Part shown: one piece after another, positions 1 to 11,336 of the stretch | Layout: the number at the start of each line of letters is the position of its first letter | Position numbering within the stretch: position 1 is the first letter of the stretch | DNA from: Cryptomeria japonica | Taxonomy: Eukaryota > Streptophyta > Pinopsida > Cupressales > Cupressaceae | Direction of reading: 5' to 3' | Assembly: GCF_030272615.1 (NCBI RefSeq) | Contig: NC_081411.1 | Coordinates: 830,140,160 to 830,204,159 of the forward strand | DNA length: 64,000 nt | Program-made: the position numbers and the translations under genes | The notes under the pieces: generated by a model | The model's input: the letters and a program-made list of their open reading frames with translations, nothing else | Told to the model about the DNA's origin: nothing | The model's database searches: none

Positions 1-239
1 TCCATAAACGATAATAAAGCATGCCCTGCTATCGAATCCACTATCATATCGATATTTGGGAGGGGAAAGTCATCCTTTAAAGAGGCCTTGTTCAAATCAC
101 AAAAATCCATACACATCCTAATCTTGTTTTCAGCTTTAGCCACATCCACAATGTTTGAAATCCATAGGGAATAATCGATAGGATGAGTGAATCCAACATC
201 CAACAATTTTTCAATCTCAGCTTTAACAAGTAATTCTAT
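1..239 (-). pseudogene. Ty3/gypsy (Tat-type) reverse transcriptase fragment
   Basis: Read on the minus strand this is the N-terminal part of a Ty3/gypsy reverse transcriptase: KLLDVGF, then WISNIV, CDLNKASLKDDFPLPNIDM and the start of the palm strand (GHALLSFM). The same blocks occur in the plus-strand RT genes near 8150 and 24730, so the lineage is Tat. It is cut on the left by the window edge and on the right by the LTR that starts at 240. It is the oldest layer in the window: a decayed element that received element A in opposite orientation. The usual DFRDLNKAC has become DFCDLNKAS. Only about 80 residues are visible, so nothing can be said of its other domains. Confidence 0.85.
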
Positions 240-1404
240 TGTATACACATAAAAATGGCTATGAGCGATTAAATAAATATTTTATATTTATTTAATGTTT
301 ATTCTTTTATTAAATAGTTATTTTGAAAAGATTAATTTATTTAATTCATTTTGTGTCTTTCTATTAATTAATTTAATTGAAATATTTTATTAATTAATTC
401 ATCTATCCTATTCCCCTAATTAATTAAATATATAAATATTTAATTATTCTTCTAATCCATTAATTAACTATCTAATATATAATTATTTCCTCCAATCATT
501 TGAATATCTAATATCTAATGGTTATTCTTCTACCCTATAGTCTCAAATATTAAATAATTTCTAAATTATTTAATTCTCTTCTAACTCATCTTCCATCTAC
601 ACTTCATCTTCCCTTTGCCAACTCATCAATCATGTGGCTAAAGATACTAATATTTCTTAAAAATTAATTTATCATTTATCTCTAACTTCCAAATTTAATG
701 AAATATTGGGTACATACACACATTTCATTACCTTCTTCTATATTCTCTCCAACATCCCTATATCTTAGGAAGGAGTTGAGTCCACTTGTCCTCTCATGCC
801 TAAATCTTCTCCAACCATCCCTAGATTCTCTTAGTCAGCAACCCAATCAAGGTGATATGAGTGACACTTGTCTTCTCCTTCCCTCTTTCTCTCAACCTTT
901 AGCTTTGCTCATAGCCATCCAAATCTATAGATCTGATCATGACCATTGATCTAGGACACATCATCTTATCCTCTCAAAGTCTTTAAAATCAGGAGTTTGA
1001 GTTGAGAAAGAGTTAGTCTTCAAGTGAGTTTTTAGGTTAATCATTTGTGAAAACTTATGCATCTATGAGTTTTGATCTTGACGAAAATAGCAATTAGTAG
1101 TTTAGCATAATCATTTAGCATTGCATATCATAATATTAGTTAACTATCAATTATCAGTCCATTTTTCATATGCCATCTTGGAAGCTATCAGTGCTTGTTT
1201 GAGAGCACATCATCTGCAACCAGGAATAGTGGAGTTAGGACATAATGAGACTTAAATCATGAAGGTAAAAATAGTGTTTTTATTTAACATTCATTTCATG
1301 TAGTTTAATTGGTTGAGTTTGGATTTCTTGTAGCATTTCCTTTGTATTTTGTGAAACTAACATGTTGGAGGTAGTATTCTGATGATGAAATTCAAGTCGA
1401 CACA
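240..1404 (+). repeat. 5' LTR of element A
   Basis: It begins TGTATACACATAAAAATGG exactly where the minus-strand RT frame breaks, and ends GTCGACACA directly before a primer-site-like sequence, so it has TGT...ACA ends. The first 250 bp are palindromic AT-rich (AAATAAATATTT arms), as at the starts of the LTR of B and of the solo LTR at 23292-24085. No second copy is in the window because the 3' end lies to the right, so the boundary rests on termini, flank and primer site. The open frame at 698-949 has no support as a gene. Confidence 0.8.
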
Positions 1405-1407
1405 TTT

Positions 1408-1425
1408 TGACACCCACTATGGGGC
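1408..1425 (+). other. Candidate tRNA primer-binding site of element A
   Basis: TGACACCCACTATGGGGC sits 3 bases after the LTR end. It resembles the TGGCGCCCACCGTGGGGC type of site I recall for Tat elements, with transitions. The tRNA is not assigned. Confidence 0.55.
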
Positions 1426-1514
1426 TAGAGCCTCGCATATATCCTTCTAATATCCTATCTAATTCTTCCAAAAACATATTTAACGCATTTGTAATCTAGA
1501 TTCACGCCTGTGTG

Positions 1515-1805
1515 AGTTCTGGCTACACTTTTATTTAATAGGTTAGCACTTTTGTCTTGTAGGTTAGTGCATTTGTCATTTAGGTTAGCACTTTTGTTTG
1601 TAAATCAATGCATTCAATCTTCAGAGCAACACTTTTGTCCTTCAGGTTAGCACATTTGTCAGTTTGGTTAGCACTTTTGTCAGTCATTTCTCGCTTCTTA
1701 GTCCGCAGAGCAATGATTTTGTCTTGCAAGTTAGTTCTTTTGTCCTTTAGGTTAGCGCTTTAGAGATGAATGACAGTGCATTTGTTAGGATAGCGCTTTT
1801 ATTTG
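1515..1805 (+). repeat. Degenerate GTTAGCACTTTTGTC array in the leader of A
   Basis: About a dozen units built on TTAGCACTTTTGTC / TAGTGCATTTGTC follow each other at roughly 20-25 bp spacing. The core is AGCRCTTTTGT. A few further copies lie at 2868-2922. The same core fills the leader of B (16185-16460) and, inverted, its 3' region (32470-32800). It is not coding. Confidence 0.8.
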
Positions 1806-3117
1806 TAACTGACAAAATTTTCTTGCAAGTCCTAATGTCCAAGAATTGAAATTTTTAAACTATTGACATGTCTATGTGTAGGAATCTTTTTAAGAAAATT
1901 TCATGCATTTCCTCACCTAGTTAATTAAGAGCTTTATTTTGGAAAGTAACACATCGTATCTTGCTCATTTAGCTTAACTAAGGGGATAAATTGACAGCAT
2001 GCAACTTGCATTTTGAGTGACTTCTTTAAAGTAGTCGCACATAGATTTTAGAAGGCTAAAGTAAACTTGTGTTTTCCATGCTTGATGAAGTAGTAGGTAA
2101 GTATGCTCTCACCCTCATATGATGATCAAAAAAGAAGACCTACTTTCTTTAATGCATAACCTTTAGAGGGCCTTCCTTCCTAAGCTGCCTTAAGGGGGCC
2201 AGTGAGAGGGGAACGACCCAAAGTGGAAATGGGCTAATACCAAGTCCTTCCAATCCACTCTAAATAAATTGTGTTTGTGATGAAAGTCACAAGAAACATG
2301 TGTTGATAAGTTCATACCGATACTATGTTTCCCCATAAACCCTATGGAGTGTAACCTCTATAGGTTGGGAACCTTCTGTATTTACAGAGTTGAAAGTGTT
2401 GCATGTATGGCCACATGACCGGAAGCCTTTACTAAAAACCACTTGTACTAGTCGCCAAAATCCTTCTAATTGTTGGTGCAAGAGGTCGGCCCTCTAAAGC
2501 GGCTCACACACATACGATTCCTAGTAGAGATATAAAGTTTTCCATGGGAAGTTTTCATAGAAACTAGTTCTTGGTTGCCCTAGAGAAGTGAGTGCTGAGG
2601 GTGGAGCCAGTGGGGTCAAGCATCTAAATATCTTCTTTGAATAGCATAGCCTTAGGGGAAACCCCATGTGAGATTCAACAATTATTGTCTCAGCCTGCCA
2701 TAAGATTTGTACTTTCTTGTGCATTTTTTTTTTCAAATATTGTGTCTTCTATGTCTATAACATGTTTAGAATGATAAAAAATTGAAGAGAGTCGTCATCT
2801 AAAAATGAGTGAAAATACAACAACTTGCTGGAAAATTTTAAAGGAATCCTTGAAACATAGTCAGATTAGTGCTTTCAAGCAACAAAATAGCACTTTTATC
2901 CCATAAGTTAGCACAAAGGCTTTTCCACATTTAAAACAAAGCATGTCAAACCAAAATTTTAGAATCAGTATCAAAACACTTCTTGAATAGATTTGTCTCT
3001 AAACTATCACACATTTTCAAACTAGTTCAATAACTTGGTCACTAATCCAATAGGTTATTCCCAAAAGGTTTCCATAAGTATAAAACATTCAACAAGCTAT
3101 TGATTCAAACATTTTAA
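1806..3117 (+). other. Untranslated leader of element A
   Basis: No coding frame is supported. The stretch contains a relatively GC-rich block near 2160-2260 and 2460-2700 that corresponds in position to 17220-17420 in the leader of B (both contain a GGGCC/GGGCCC-type segment and a run on 'cattcc...aaggct'). A second small AGCACT cluster lies at 2868-2922. The minus-strand frames at 1280-1477 and 2521-2736 have no counterpart in B and are not called as genes. Confidence 0.6.
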
Positions 3118-3576
3118 GTGCAAAAATCAGCATCATTGTCAAGTTTCTCATCAGATTATATCAAATCCTCTATCATGAAGCTTGATCAATCCATCTTGTG
3201 GTCATTATCTTGGATATATTTTTCCTATTTTGAACCTAGGTTATATCAAAATCAGAATTGCACCAACATTGGAATCAAAAAAACTTGTAAATTGTCATAT
3301 GCTTATCTAACTTTTAAGTATCACCTTAAGAAAAGAAAACCCAGTTATAAAGCTACTCAGAAAAGAATAAGATTCTTGTATATCAATCGTAAGATCTTAT
3401 TAAAACATAGGACATTCCTACACCATTTTCATCACTAATTACGTGGTTGGGGGATAGAATTTGATGGAGAAACTTTGCAAAGATGTTCTTTTCAACAAAG
3501 AGATGCTTTATCACAATGAACAAAGAATAGTGGTAAAATCAATAAAGCATATCTTCCTAAACCAATAATCACTTAT
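3118..3576 (+). pseudogene. ORF0 of element A: small conserved protein upstream of gag, frameshifted
   Basis: Function unknown. The frame 3118-3438 encodes a basic protein whose later part (YHLKKRKPSYKATQKRIRF, then LYINRKILLKHRTFLHH) matches the ORF at 18097-18468 of element B (LKRRPLSSKAFIKRRKF, then FYLNRQIFVSHRTFLRH). After a frame change near 3440 the match resumes: EFDGETLQ...QRDALSQ...SGKINKAYLPKPIITY against EFDQESLN...YRALSYH...GGKINPDLFPDICITY in B. Two diverged elements therefore keep one protein at one place, just before gag. Ogre elements are known to carry an extra ORF there. The apparent start is a GTG, so the true start is uncertain. No transmembrane or catalytic motif is seen; Lys/Arg are abundant. 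Confidence 0.65.
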
Positions 3577-3618
3577 TGAGTTGTCCTTTGGAAACTTAAA
3601 TTTTTTTGAAACAATCAC

Positions 3619-5210
3619 ATGCCAGTTTGGACTAGAGCTCAATACGAACAACTTAGAAAACAACAAAAACAAATGGAGGAAGAAGATAATCCAATGTTCC
3701 AAAATTTTGGGTATACGACTGTTGATTAAGAAGTGGTCAATAACACCATTAGAGACCTTGAGAAAGATCTCAAATTTGATAGACTAATAAAAAAATTATT
3801 GGCAAAGAAAAAAGAGAAATATCTTTTGATGTTGGAAAAATCAAGAGCTAAATTGCCACAAGACTTTAACATGGAGAGTTTGAAACAAGATGCGGAGGCA
3901 AGTAACACCCAAAACACAGATGAGACAAATAATGAAGATGTAAATAAAGAAGGTCATGAAGAGACAAGAAAAGAACATGATGACACAAGAAGAGAGAGTA
4001 GTGATAAAAGAACTTACGAAGAGATAAGGATAAACCGCATGGATAATCTGTTGTTAAATCTCACTTAACAAATGCAAAATATACAGCAACATATATAAGA
4101 TATGCAGAATGGAACAAGCTCCAAGAAATATTCATTGGAATATATCTTCCTGTATCCTTTTGATAAAAGTATGAATATGATACCATTTCCACAGCATTGC
4201 GAGATCCCTAAATATGACAAATACAATGGAAAATCTGATCCTCAGGATCACATTAGGGAGTTTTGTACCATGAGTATGGAATTTGCACACGATGAGACTT
4301 ACCTGATGTGTCTTTTCCCTAGAAGTTTAAATGGACAATCAATGGAATGGTTTTCAACTAGAATCAAATATTTTAAATAACTCATGAAAAGGTTTATTTC
4401 ACAATACTCCTACAATGTAAGGAATAAGATAACAATGCTGGATTTGTGCAATGTTAAACAAAATAATGGTGAATCATTTATGATCTTCTTGTAGTGATGG
4501 AAATTAATGTTTAATAGGTATCCAAGAGATGTACCTGATCAAGAAAAGATGGACATATTCATTGATAATCTTATCAATGAAATGAGTTGTCGACTAAAAA
4601 TGCAATGTCCTCCCTCTTTCGCCAAGATGATTGAGAATGGTTTGAAAATAGAAGACGTGATGGAAAAGAAAGGAGAGTTAAAACTTTATAATAATTCTTA
4701 CAATAACAACAACAAAAATCACAAGAACAACAACAACAATGAAAAACCCAAGTTATGGTCAAAGAATAGGAATTTCATCAATGGAGGAAATGACGATAAT
4801 AGTGCTACGAAACAACACCAATATTAATATATCAAGTTAGATCCCAAACAATAACAATCAAGAAAGGATTAAATCCAATTATTTCTTCTCCAATCCTCAT
4901 AGAAAATTCACAAACATTGGAGAACCCTTGGAATCAGCTTTAAAAACTCTTCTTGCAAATAAACTGATTGTTTTGCCAGAAGTAAGAAGTTATGAGCCAC
5001 AAATCAAACCAAATTGGTGGAACGACAATCATTTTTGTAATTACCATCAAAATAAAGGGCACTAAACTAATGATTGGCAGAGATTGAAACAGATTATCCA
5101 ATATTTAATTGATAATGGAACTATCACAGTGGATAGCCATAAGACAAACAAATCACACCTAGCCTTTAAAACTCCACTTCCGGATTATGAGAAAGGTGAA
5201 CAATCTAAAT
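3619..5210 (+). pseudogene. gag: gag of element A
   Basis: Nucleocapsid/capsid precursor, decayed. The start chosen is the ATG at 3619 (MPVWTRAQYEQLRKQQ), which aligns with the gag start of B at 18900. A TAA at 3727 and one near 4066 break the N-terminal half, which is charged and partly coiled-coil. The capsid region (IPKYDKYNGKSDPQDHIREF ... TYLMCLFPRSLNGQSMEWF) is at 4200-4370 and matches B (KYQGKGDPRDHVREFH). An Asn-rich run lies near 4690-4740. After a frameshift between 4827 and 4901 the C-terminus carries a single zinc-knuckle relic, CNYHQNKGH (5036-5062), whose last ligand is lost. Gag should assemble the cytoplasmic particle; this copy cannot make it intact. Confidence 0.8.
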
Positions 5211-6076
5211 AAAAAGATGACAAAGGAAAAACCAAAGTGAACTACACTTATACATATGATGATGTGTTAAATGTCACCATTGTTAAAGATAACACACCTT
5301 CAGAACCAATCAATGTCATTACAAGAAGAAAATCGAAGGTCACCTTTCCAGGTATAACAAAAGAATCAATATCCACTTCACAACAATACAATTTAGTAGA
5401 GAAATTACAAAGAATACATGCTCAAATATCAATTTTGGAACTTCTGAAAGTTTCACCTATGCATAAGGAAATTTTGGAAAAAGATTTAGTAGAAATAATA
5501 GTTTCAAAAGACTTGGATGTGGATCAATTCCAAAATATGGTGGGACACCTTATAGCCCCTCATTTCTTATCATTTTCTAAAAATGATGATGCATCCTTGT
5601 AATATCCTCACAATGCTCCTTTACATGTTGAAGTCACCATTAATAAAACTCATGTCAAACACATACTCATAGATGATGGAGCGGGCTTAAACATTTGTGC
5701 ATTGAGTTTAATAAAGGCTTTGGGATATTTTGAAAATGCAGTAGATCCAAAGAAAAAAATAACCATTAAGGCTTATGATGAAGCAGAGCATTCTTCTAAA
5801 GGAACTGTGGTGTTACCAATCAAAATAGGACCTATGGAAAGGAATACATTATGTCATGTTTTAGATTTGAACCTCTCTTATAAAATTCTTCTGGGAAGGC
5901 CATGGATTCACAACATGCAAGAAGTTCCTTCTACATATCATCAATGTGTAAAGTTTCCTCATGAAGGACAAGAGATCACTATAATTATAGACTCTAGTCA
6001 ATATTGCAATAATCTAAATCAGACACAAGATACAAGAGTTCCACATAATAAAGAATCAGTATATCCTACCAAATAA
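5211..6076 (+). pseudogene. pro: Retropepsin (protease) region of element A
   Basis: Aspartic protease that would cut Gag-Pol. The N-terminal half (5237-5602) is a spacer also present in B (YNLVEKLQRIHAQISILELL against YNLVEQLDKMPTLISILELL). The catalytic motif is at about 5666-5690: ILIDDGAGLNIC, so the usual D-S/T-G-A reads D-D-G-A. The flap and C-terminal signature follow: ITIKAYDEAEHSSKGTVVLP, then [19 protein letters not shown], typical of Tat proteases. A TAA at about 5600 separates the two open pieces. It lies in the same frame as the gag C-terminus and as the downstream G-patch and RT, so an undamaged ancestor had one Gag-Pol frame here. Confidence 0.85.
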
Positions 6077-6480
6077 ATTCAAGAAAAGTTATGGGAAACC
6101 TTCAAGAAAAATCTCAAATTAAATGATGAAGGATTGGGAAAATATTCTTTGCATAATTTTCCACTTTCACCTAAATCATATGGAAAGCCTACAAATATCC
6201 AATCAGGAACCTCAGAGAAATAAAAAGACATGTTTAATAGAGCATTTGTTAGAGCTGGAACGCTTGCAGAAGAAACATAAGACAAGGACATTCTTGGTTG
6301 GTTGTACAAAGATGAAAATGAAACTATAGGAACAGCTACAAAAGTCAACATTCCCATAGAATAATATGACAATGGTTATAAAATCATGCAAAAAATGGGA
6401 TATGAAGGAAAAGGACCAGTTGGTAAGTGACATCAAGGTATTTTAGAACCTATTTGTCCTCACTTGCAATCTAAAGAAGA
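6077..6480 (+). pseudogene. G-patch domain downstream of protease, element A
   Basis: In the same frame as the protease, after several stops, the sequence reads NGYKIMQKMGYEGKGPVGK, stop, HQGILEPI (about 6370-6452), followed by RLGY and a basic tail KYKQPKWRKK. The pattern (hydrophobic-M-G-Y/W-x-G-x-G-x-G ... G-I-x-x-P-I) is that of the G-patch, an RNA-binding glycine-rich module. B has the same at 22440-22560 (GLLIMQRMGYDGQSALGP). Betaretroviruses are known to carry a G-patch at the C-terminus of their protease and it affects reverse transcription; the same position here suggests a similar role, by inference only. The stop (TGA) inside the motif could come from CGA. Confidence 0.7.
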
Positions 6481-7873
6481 TAAATCAAGACTTGGATATT
6501 CAAAACCAAATCAAAAGCACCATAAATATAAACAACCAAAGTGGAGAAAGAAATCAGTCTCTAAAGAAGAACAATGGCAAGAAAAGCTACACCAAGTAGC
6601 AAAAATAGTAGCCAATAAGAAGAAACAAGAAGAAGAAATTGCAATCAAAAGAGAAGAAGAATCTTGTCAACAAGTTCAAGGAATACGAGCAAATGCAAAA
6701 TCTGAACAAGATGTTCTAGAAACAGTAAAAATAGAGATGGCAGAAATCAGGAAACTTTTTGCACCATACAACATTCCTGTGTGGTATAGTGGTGTAGTCC
6801 TAAACAATGGTTTAGAGACAGATTCAAATGAATATGAATGGGGTCCAGATGTCTCATCTAGTATGTCAAGTGAAGAAAAAAATGAAGAGCAAGCAAGTAT
6901 CACAAATGAAGACTTGTCCTTTATAAAACAAAGGATAGAGATAGAAATAAGACAAGAAGAACTCAAAATCTAGAGAAAAGAGGCATATACAAGACAACAA
7001 AAAAAAGAGGATGAAAAAGACCAAGAAGTAATGCCACAAGAAGCACAAACAAATATGGATCAATTATCAATAAATACTAGATTTCTATCAAATGAGGAGA
7101 AAGATGTACCAAGGTATGGCCGAACCATAGAAGAACTAAGAGGTACTCAAGTAGGATTGACTATTAGTCCAGAAGAAGATGAGTTTGAAAGAAGACAAAA
7201 GCTAGCAAAAGAATCCTCTATATCATGTACACAAGTATGTCAACTTCAAAATACAAATGAATCTATTGAAATTAATGAAAAAGGAACTTGCAATACTAAA
7301 GATGTGTGTGTTGATATAATCTATTTGTTTAAGTGACAAATGTCATATGAAGAGCCACTTGAGTGTGAACTACAAAATACCAACACTGATTTTGTTAGGA
7401 CTGATTGGAGAACACTTGAGAGAGACTATCCTCAAGATCATTCTATCTATGAAATTACCTACTCTATGCTAAATTATGACTATTATGCCATGAACCTTGA
7501 AGCACCTAACAATGACGACGACTATGACTTACCCCTTCTTCATCCAGAACTAATTGAGTGGGATAACCTAGAAAACTCTCAATTGGATGTCTTTTCCAAT
7601 GATCATGACTTAGTTGTGTATCTTAATGTTGTCGAACTCATAACACCTAAGATATCTTCCATTGCAAAATCAAGTAACGTTTCTTGCAGTCAGGAGAATG
7701 ACAAAATTTCCAGTCGCAAAATTGAAATAAAACAAGGAAAGAGACCTAGTGAAAACCATTTCATGGCAACACTAGATAAATCAAGAGGAAAAATAAAGGA
7801 TGTATATAATGGTGAAAACCTCTTTGAGGTGCCAGAAGATGGAAATTTTGACACCCTCCCTGCATATTTTTAG
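6481..7873 (+). pseudogene. Charged linker of pol between G-patch and RT, element A
   Basis: In-frame continuation of the polyprotein, with stops at 6971-6973 and near 7335. The first part is Lys/Glu/Gln-rich and probably helical. It contains IPVWYSGVVLNNGLETDSNEYEWG, which matches IPVWYSNWILESDSEIDSHEWEF in B (about 22972-23035). The second part (7340-7873) contains LPLLHPELIEWDN, matching IIHPELIKWNQ of B, and ends with NLFEVPEDGNFDTLPAYF, matching NLSEVPKDERFDILPSN. Its acidic, conserved short motifs suggest a processed spacer or a regulatory segment. No enzyme motif is visible. Confidence 0.65.
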
Positions 7874-8697
7874 GAGAGATATGCTATTCTAATAGAACCA
7901 ACAAAAGCAATAAACATTGGCACATCAAAGGATCCCAAGATACTTCATTTTGCTGCCTCATTATCAAATAAAGATAGGAAAGAATGCATAGAATTCTTCA
8001 AACAAAAACAAATAAATTTTTCCTGGTCCTGTGCAGACATGCCAGGACTTAATCCAGATCTTATAATGCATCATCTTAATTTGGATTTGAAAGAAAAACT
8101 AGTTAAATAAAAGCTAAGGAAGATGCATCCACACATCGAGCTAAAGAAGCTATTAGATCTGGGTTTCATAAGACCTTTTTCCTATCCAAAATGGGTTTCA
8201 AGCATTTTACCAATGTCAAAGCTAGATAAAAGCGTAAGAGTCTGCACTGATTTCAAAGATTTGAACAAGGTGTGTCGCAAAGATGATTTCCCACTACCCA
8301 ACATTGATATAATTGTGGACTTATTAGCAGGGCATGAGATGTTTTTATTAATGGATGGATTCTCAGGATACAAACAAATAAGAATCACCCCAAGTTAAAT
8401 AAAATATAGCATTCACCTATGCATGGGGTACTTATTGCTGGAATGTTATGCCATTTGGGCTTAAGAATGCAGGAGCAACTTATCAAAGAGATATGACAAT
8501 TATTTTCCATGATATGATGCATACATTTATGGAAGATTATGTAGATGATATACTTGCAAAATCTCATACAAGATAAGAACAATTGAACATCTTGAGCAAA
8601 ATCTTTGATAGGCTAGAAAGATATCAATTGAGATTAAATCCAAAGAAATGTGCATTCGGAGTAACCTCTGGAAAACTTCTTGGGTACATTATATCAG
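7874..8697 (+). pseudogene. pol: Reverse transcriptase of element A, N-terminal part to palm
   Basis: Copies element RNA into DNA. The order is INFSWSCADMPGLNPDLIMHH; VK-stop-KLRKMHP (TAA at 8108-8110, normally Gln); KKLLDLGFIRPFSYPKWV; VCTDFKDLNKVCRKDDFPLP; MDGFSGYKQIRI; then after a frameshift at 8395-8408, AFTYAWGTYCWNVMPFGLKN and the catalytic MEDYVDDILAKS near 8535-8570. Both conserved blocks and the Y-V-D-D motif are present. The frame is cut at 8697 by solo LTR E and resumes at 10219. The element is dead because of stops, frameshift and insertion. Confidence 0.9.
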
Positions 8698-10213
8698 TGT
8701 TGGCATTATAACAGACAAAGAGAGATTTTTGGCATTCCAATTACAATAAGAGATTGTTGGCATTTCAATAAGGATATTGAGAAGGTTGTTGATGATTATG
8801 GATATAACTGATTAAGGATGTTTACTCTCTTAATATTATTATTTTGTCATTGATGTCAAGAAATTGATTTTCTGATTCAGTATGATGTTGCCATATCTTA
8901 AGAAGTATGTTTTGAAAAGAATTAAGATGTCGGTAAAAGACACAGAAAGAATGTGATGAATAAGGGGAGGAATAAGCTATTCAATGGGCAACTATTATCG
9001 AGTTAGACAATGATGAGATCATGATGTTTAGATTGTTTTCATATCCTACATATGCTATTGTTTGTAAGGTTAATACTATACTATGTTACCAAGCAAAGAA
9101 CCTAGTTGGTAAACCCTAAGGTTATCACTATCAGTTAATGAAAGCAGAATGTCTACCGAGTGAAGTTTAGTATTTATCGAGTTGCAACCGAGTAATAATA
9201 GAATGCATTGAATGAATAAAAGCATTATTTAATGAAGGAAGCTGATGAGCTGGTTATGATTAAATGATTGTTACAATGTGTATGAAGGTTGTTAAGGATC
9301 TATGGCAATGGAAGATCGGCAGGAAGATCTACAACTCAGATTGATCCGCAATACCCTAACACAAGTTCCAAGAAATGTATGCAAGTTCCAAGGTGGGGTA
9401 AAATGTTTTTAGATCAAAGGATACATTGAACCTGGTCAAGATTAAAGATCTGATGGCTATGATTGATCATGGGATATGTGATCAAGGAGATTAAGTGGTT
9501 GACAAATTGTTTATAAATAAGGAACTGTTGATAAATGATGCATGCGGGCAAGTGTAAGCACAAGGATGCTACATAGTTATTATCGAGGATAGAAGCTTGA
9601 AGACTTATTTTGATAACAGAGTATAGAGCCCAGCAGAGGGACAAGATAAGTCCTATGACTAGATTGTATTGAGAAAATAAGAATCTACTTTAGCATTTTT
9701 AGATGTGAAGTTGCAGATATATTTTTATTATTGTTATTTTGTAAAGTGACAGAAAATCTCTTAACCAAGTGGACTTAACAGTCTTATTTGTAAAACCCTC
9801 TAGCAAGGTGACATTCTGATTGAGTGTTTGAAATCCTTTAACAAGGTCACTTCTAACAAGGTGAAGATCCTAACAGATCTAAGGGAAATCCCTTAACTGG
9901 GTCACATCTAGCAATGTGTTTGTAATCTTTAATAGGATTTGCTTTCAACCGATCATACTCTAGAAGAGTATATTTCTTAGTGGGTTCAAAATCCCATAGT
10001 GGTTTTTCCCTATTTGGGTTTCCACATTAAATCTAGTGTTATATGTTTTGTGATCTTATCTATTTATGAGTTTGCATATGTTACAGTTTTTCTGATAAGG
10101 TTATCGAGGTTAAATCTATTGATTTTATGGAAGATTAAGTTTGTGTGATTCACCCCCCCCTCTCATCTTGTTATCTTGGCATCTATACTAAACATTTAGT
10201 ATCAGAACTATCA
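8698..10213 (+). mobile_element. E: solo LTR (about 1.5 kb) inserted in the RT of element A, TSD ATCAG
   Basis: It is flanked by ATCAG at 8693-8697 and 10214-10218, and removing it plus one ATCAG restores the RT frame (LLGYIIS-AHEIEVD). It starts TGTTGGCATTATAACAGAC and is close to F (45428-46915) over nearly all its length. Three TGTTGGCATT-like starts sit in tandem at 8698, about 8728 and 8756. A likely TATA box is at 9512-9519. Near the 3' end are a C-rich run (10151-10160) and TTTAGTATCAGAAC, a degraded initiator-Met primer site. The poly-C plus primer-site layout is copia-like. The frame at 9414-9644 is not a gene. Confidence 0.8.
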
Positions 10214-10218
10214 ATCAG

Positions 10219-10865
10219 CTCATGAAATTGAAGTAGATCTTGAAAAAGTCAAAGCCATCATGGAAATGGAGTTACCTAGGAATATAAGTCAATTATGGTC
10301 TTTACAAGGAAGATTGCAATCAATCAGAAGATTTGTCTCTCAATTAGTAGATAGATGTCATCCATTCACTCATCTTTTACATAAGAACGTTCCATTCAAA
10401 TGGGATAAAAAATGTAAAGAGGATTTTATGCAAATCAAATAATATCTCATGAATCCTTTAGTACTAGTATCACTAATCAAAGGGAAACCATTGTTACTCT
10501 ATATCTCAGCAACAAATGTATTATTGGGCACTCTCCTAGCACAACATGATGAAGAAGGTAAAGAAAGAGAAGTGTATTACATCAGTAGAACAGATGTCGG
10601 CTATGAATTGAATTATACATCAACAGAGAAGACATATATAGCAGTTGTATTTGCAACTCAAAAGTTGTGCCATTATATGTTGACTCATTTTGTGAAGCTA
10701 ATAGAAAAGATAGATCCACTAAAGTATTTGGTGAACAAGTCAACTTTGACAGGAAGACTGACCAAATGGGTTATGATATTGAGTGAATTTGATATAGAGT
10801 ATGTTGATCAAAAATCTATCAAAGGACAGGTCATTGCTGATCAATTAGCTAAAGCACCCTTATAA
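10219..10865 (+). pseudogene. pol: RT thumb and degenerate first RNase H of element A
   Basis: The RT resumes as EIEVDLEKVKAIMEMELPRN, then SLQGRLQSIRRFVSQL, and the connection CHPFTHLLHKNVPFKWD. The first RNase H follows: LLLYISATNVLLGTLLAQHD, EVYYISRT, KLIEKIDPLKYLVN, TGRLTKWVMILSEFDIEYV, and ends ADQLAKAPL. The strand that normally carries the catalytic Asp of a Ty3 RNase H reads LYISATN, so the site is lost. This is known for Tat elements, where this domain acts as a tether and a second RNase H supplies activity. A stop at 10440-10442 and one at 10863-10865 interrupt the frame, which continues into the next domain. Confidence 0.85.
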
Positions 10866-10877
10866 AATGACATACCA

Positions 10878-11336
10878 TTGCACATTGAATTTCCTAATGC
10901 AGACATTTTGAAAGTAAGTACAAAATTTTGGGAATTGTACTTTGATGGTTCTTATACACAATATGGATTAGGCACAGGAGTTTTGTTCATCACACCTCAG
11001 GGACACACAATTCTAAAATCATATAGATTGCAGTTTCCATGCACAAATAATACTGCAGAATATGAAGCATTGACTATTGTGCTCAAAATGGATATTGAAT
11101 GGAATATCAAGGAACTACATGTCTATGGTGATTCACATCTTATCATCAATCAAATAAATGATGATTATCAAACTAAGGATGACAAGCTCATGCCCTACAA
11201 ATAGCTAGTAGAAGAGTTTAAAGAACACTTTGAAGAAGTATCATTCACTCAAATCCCAAGAAATGAGAATAAAGCAACAGATGCAATGGGTACAATAGCA
11301 TCTCTCTTGGAGAATTAGGAGAATCAACAACATTAT
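10878..11336 (+). pseudogene. Archaeal-type RNase H (aRNH) of element A
   Basis: Second RNase H, which would remove the RNA template. Motifs in order: LYFDGSYTQYGLGTGVLFI with the first Asp, FPCTNNTAEYEALTIVL with the Glu, ELHVYGDSHLIINQI with the second Asp, and NKATDAMGTIASLLEN with the last Asp. All four acidic positions are kept, unlike B, where GDS reads DNS. Stops occur at 11202-11204 and 11317-11319. This domain defines the Tat lineage among plant Ty3/gypsy elements. Confidence 0.88.

Noticed and set aside
698-949. 83-codon frame in the LTR of element A
   Set aside because: Ordinary LTR sequence; no homologue in other copies in the window.
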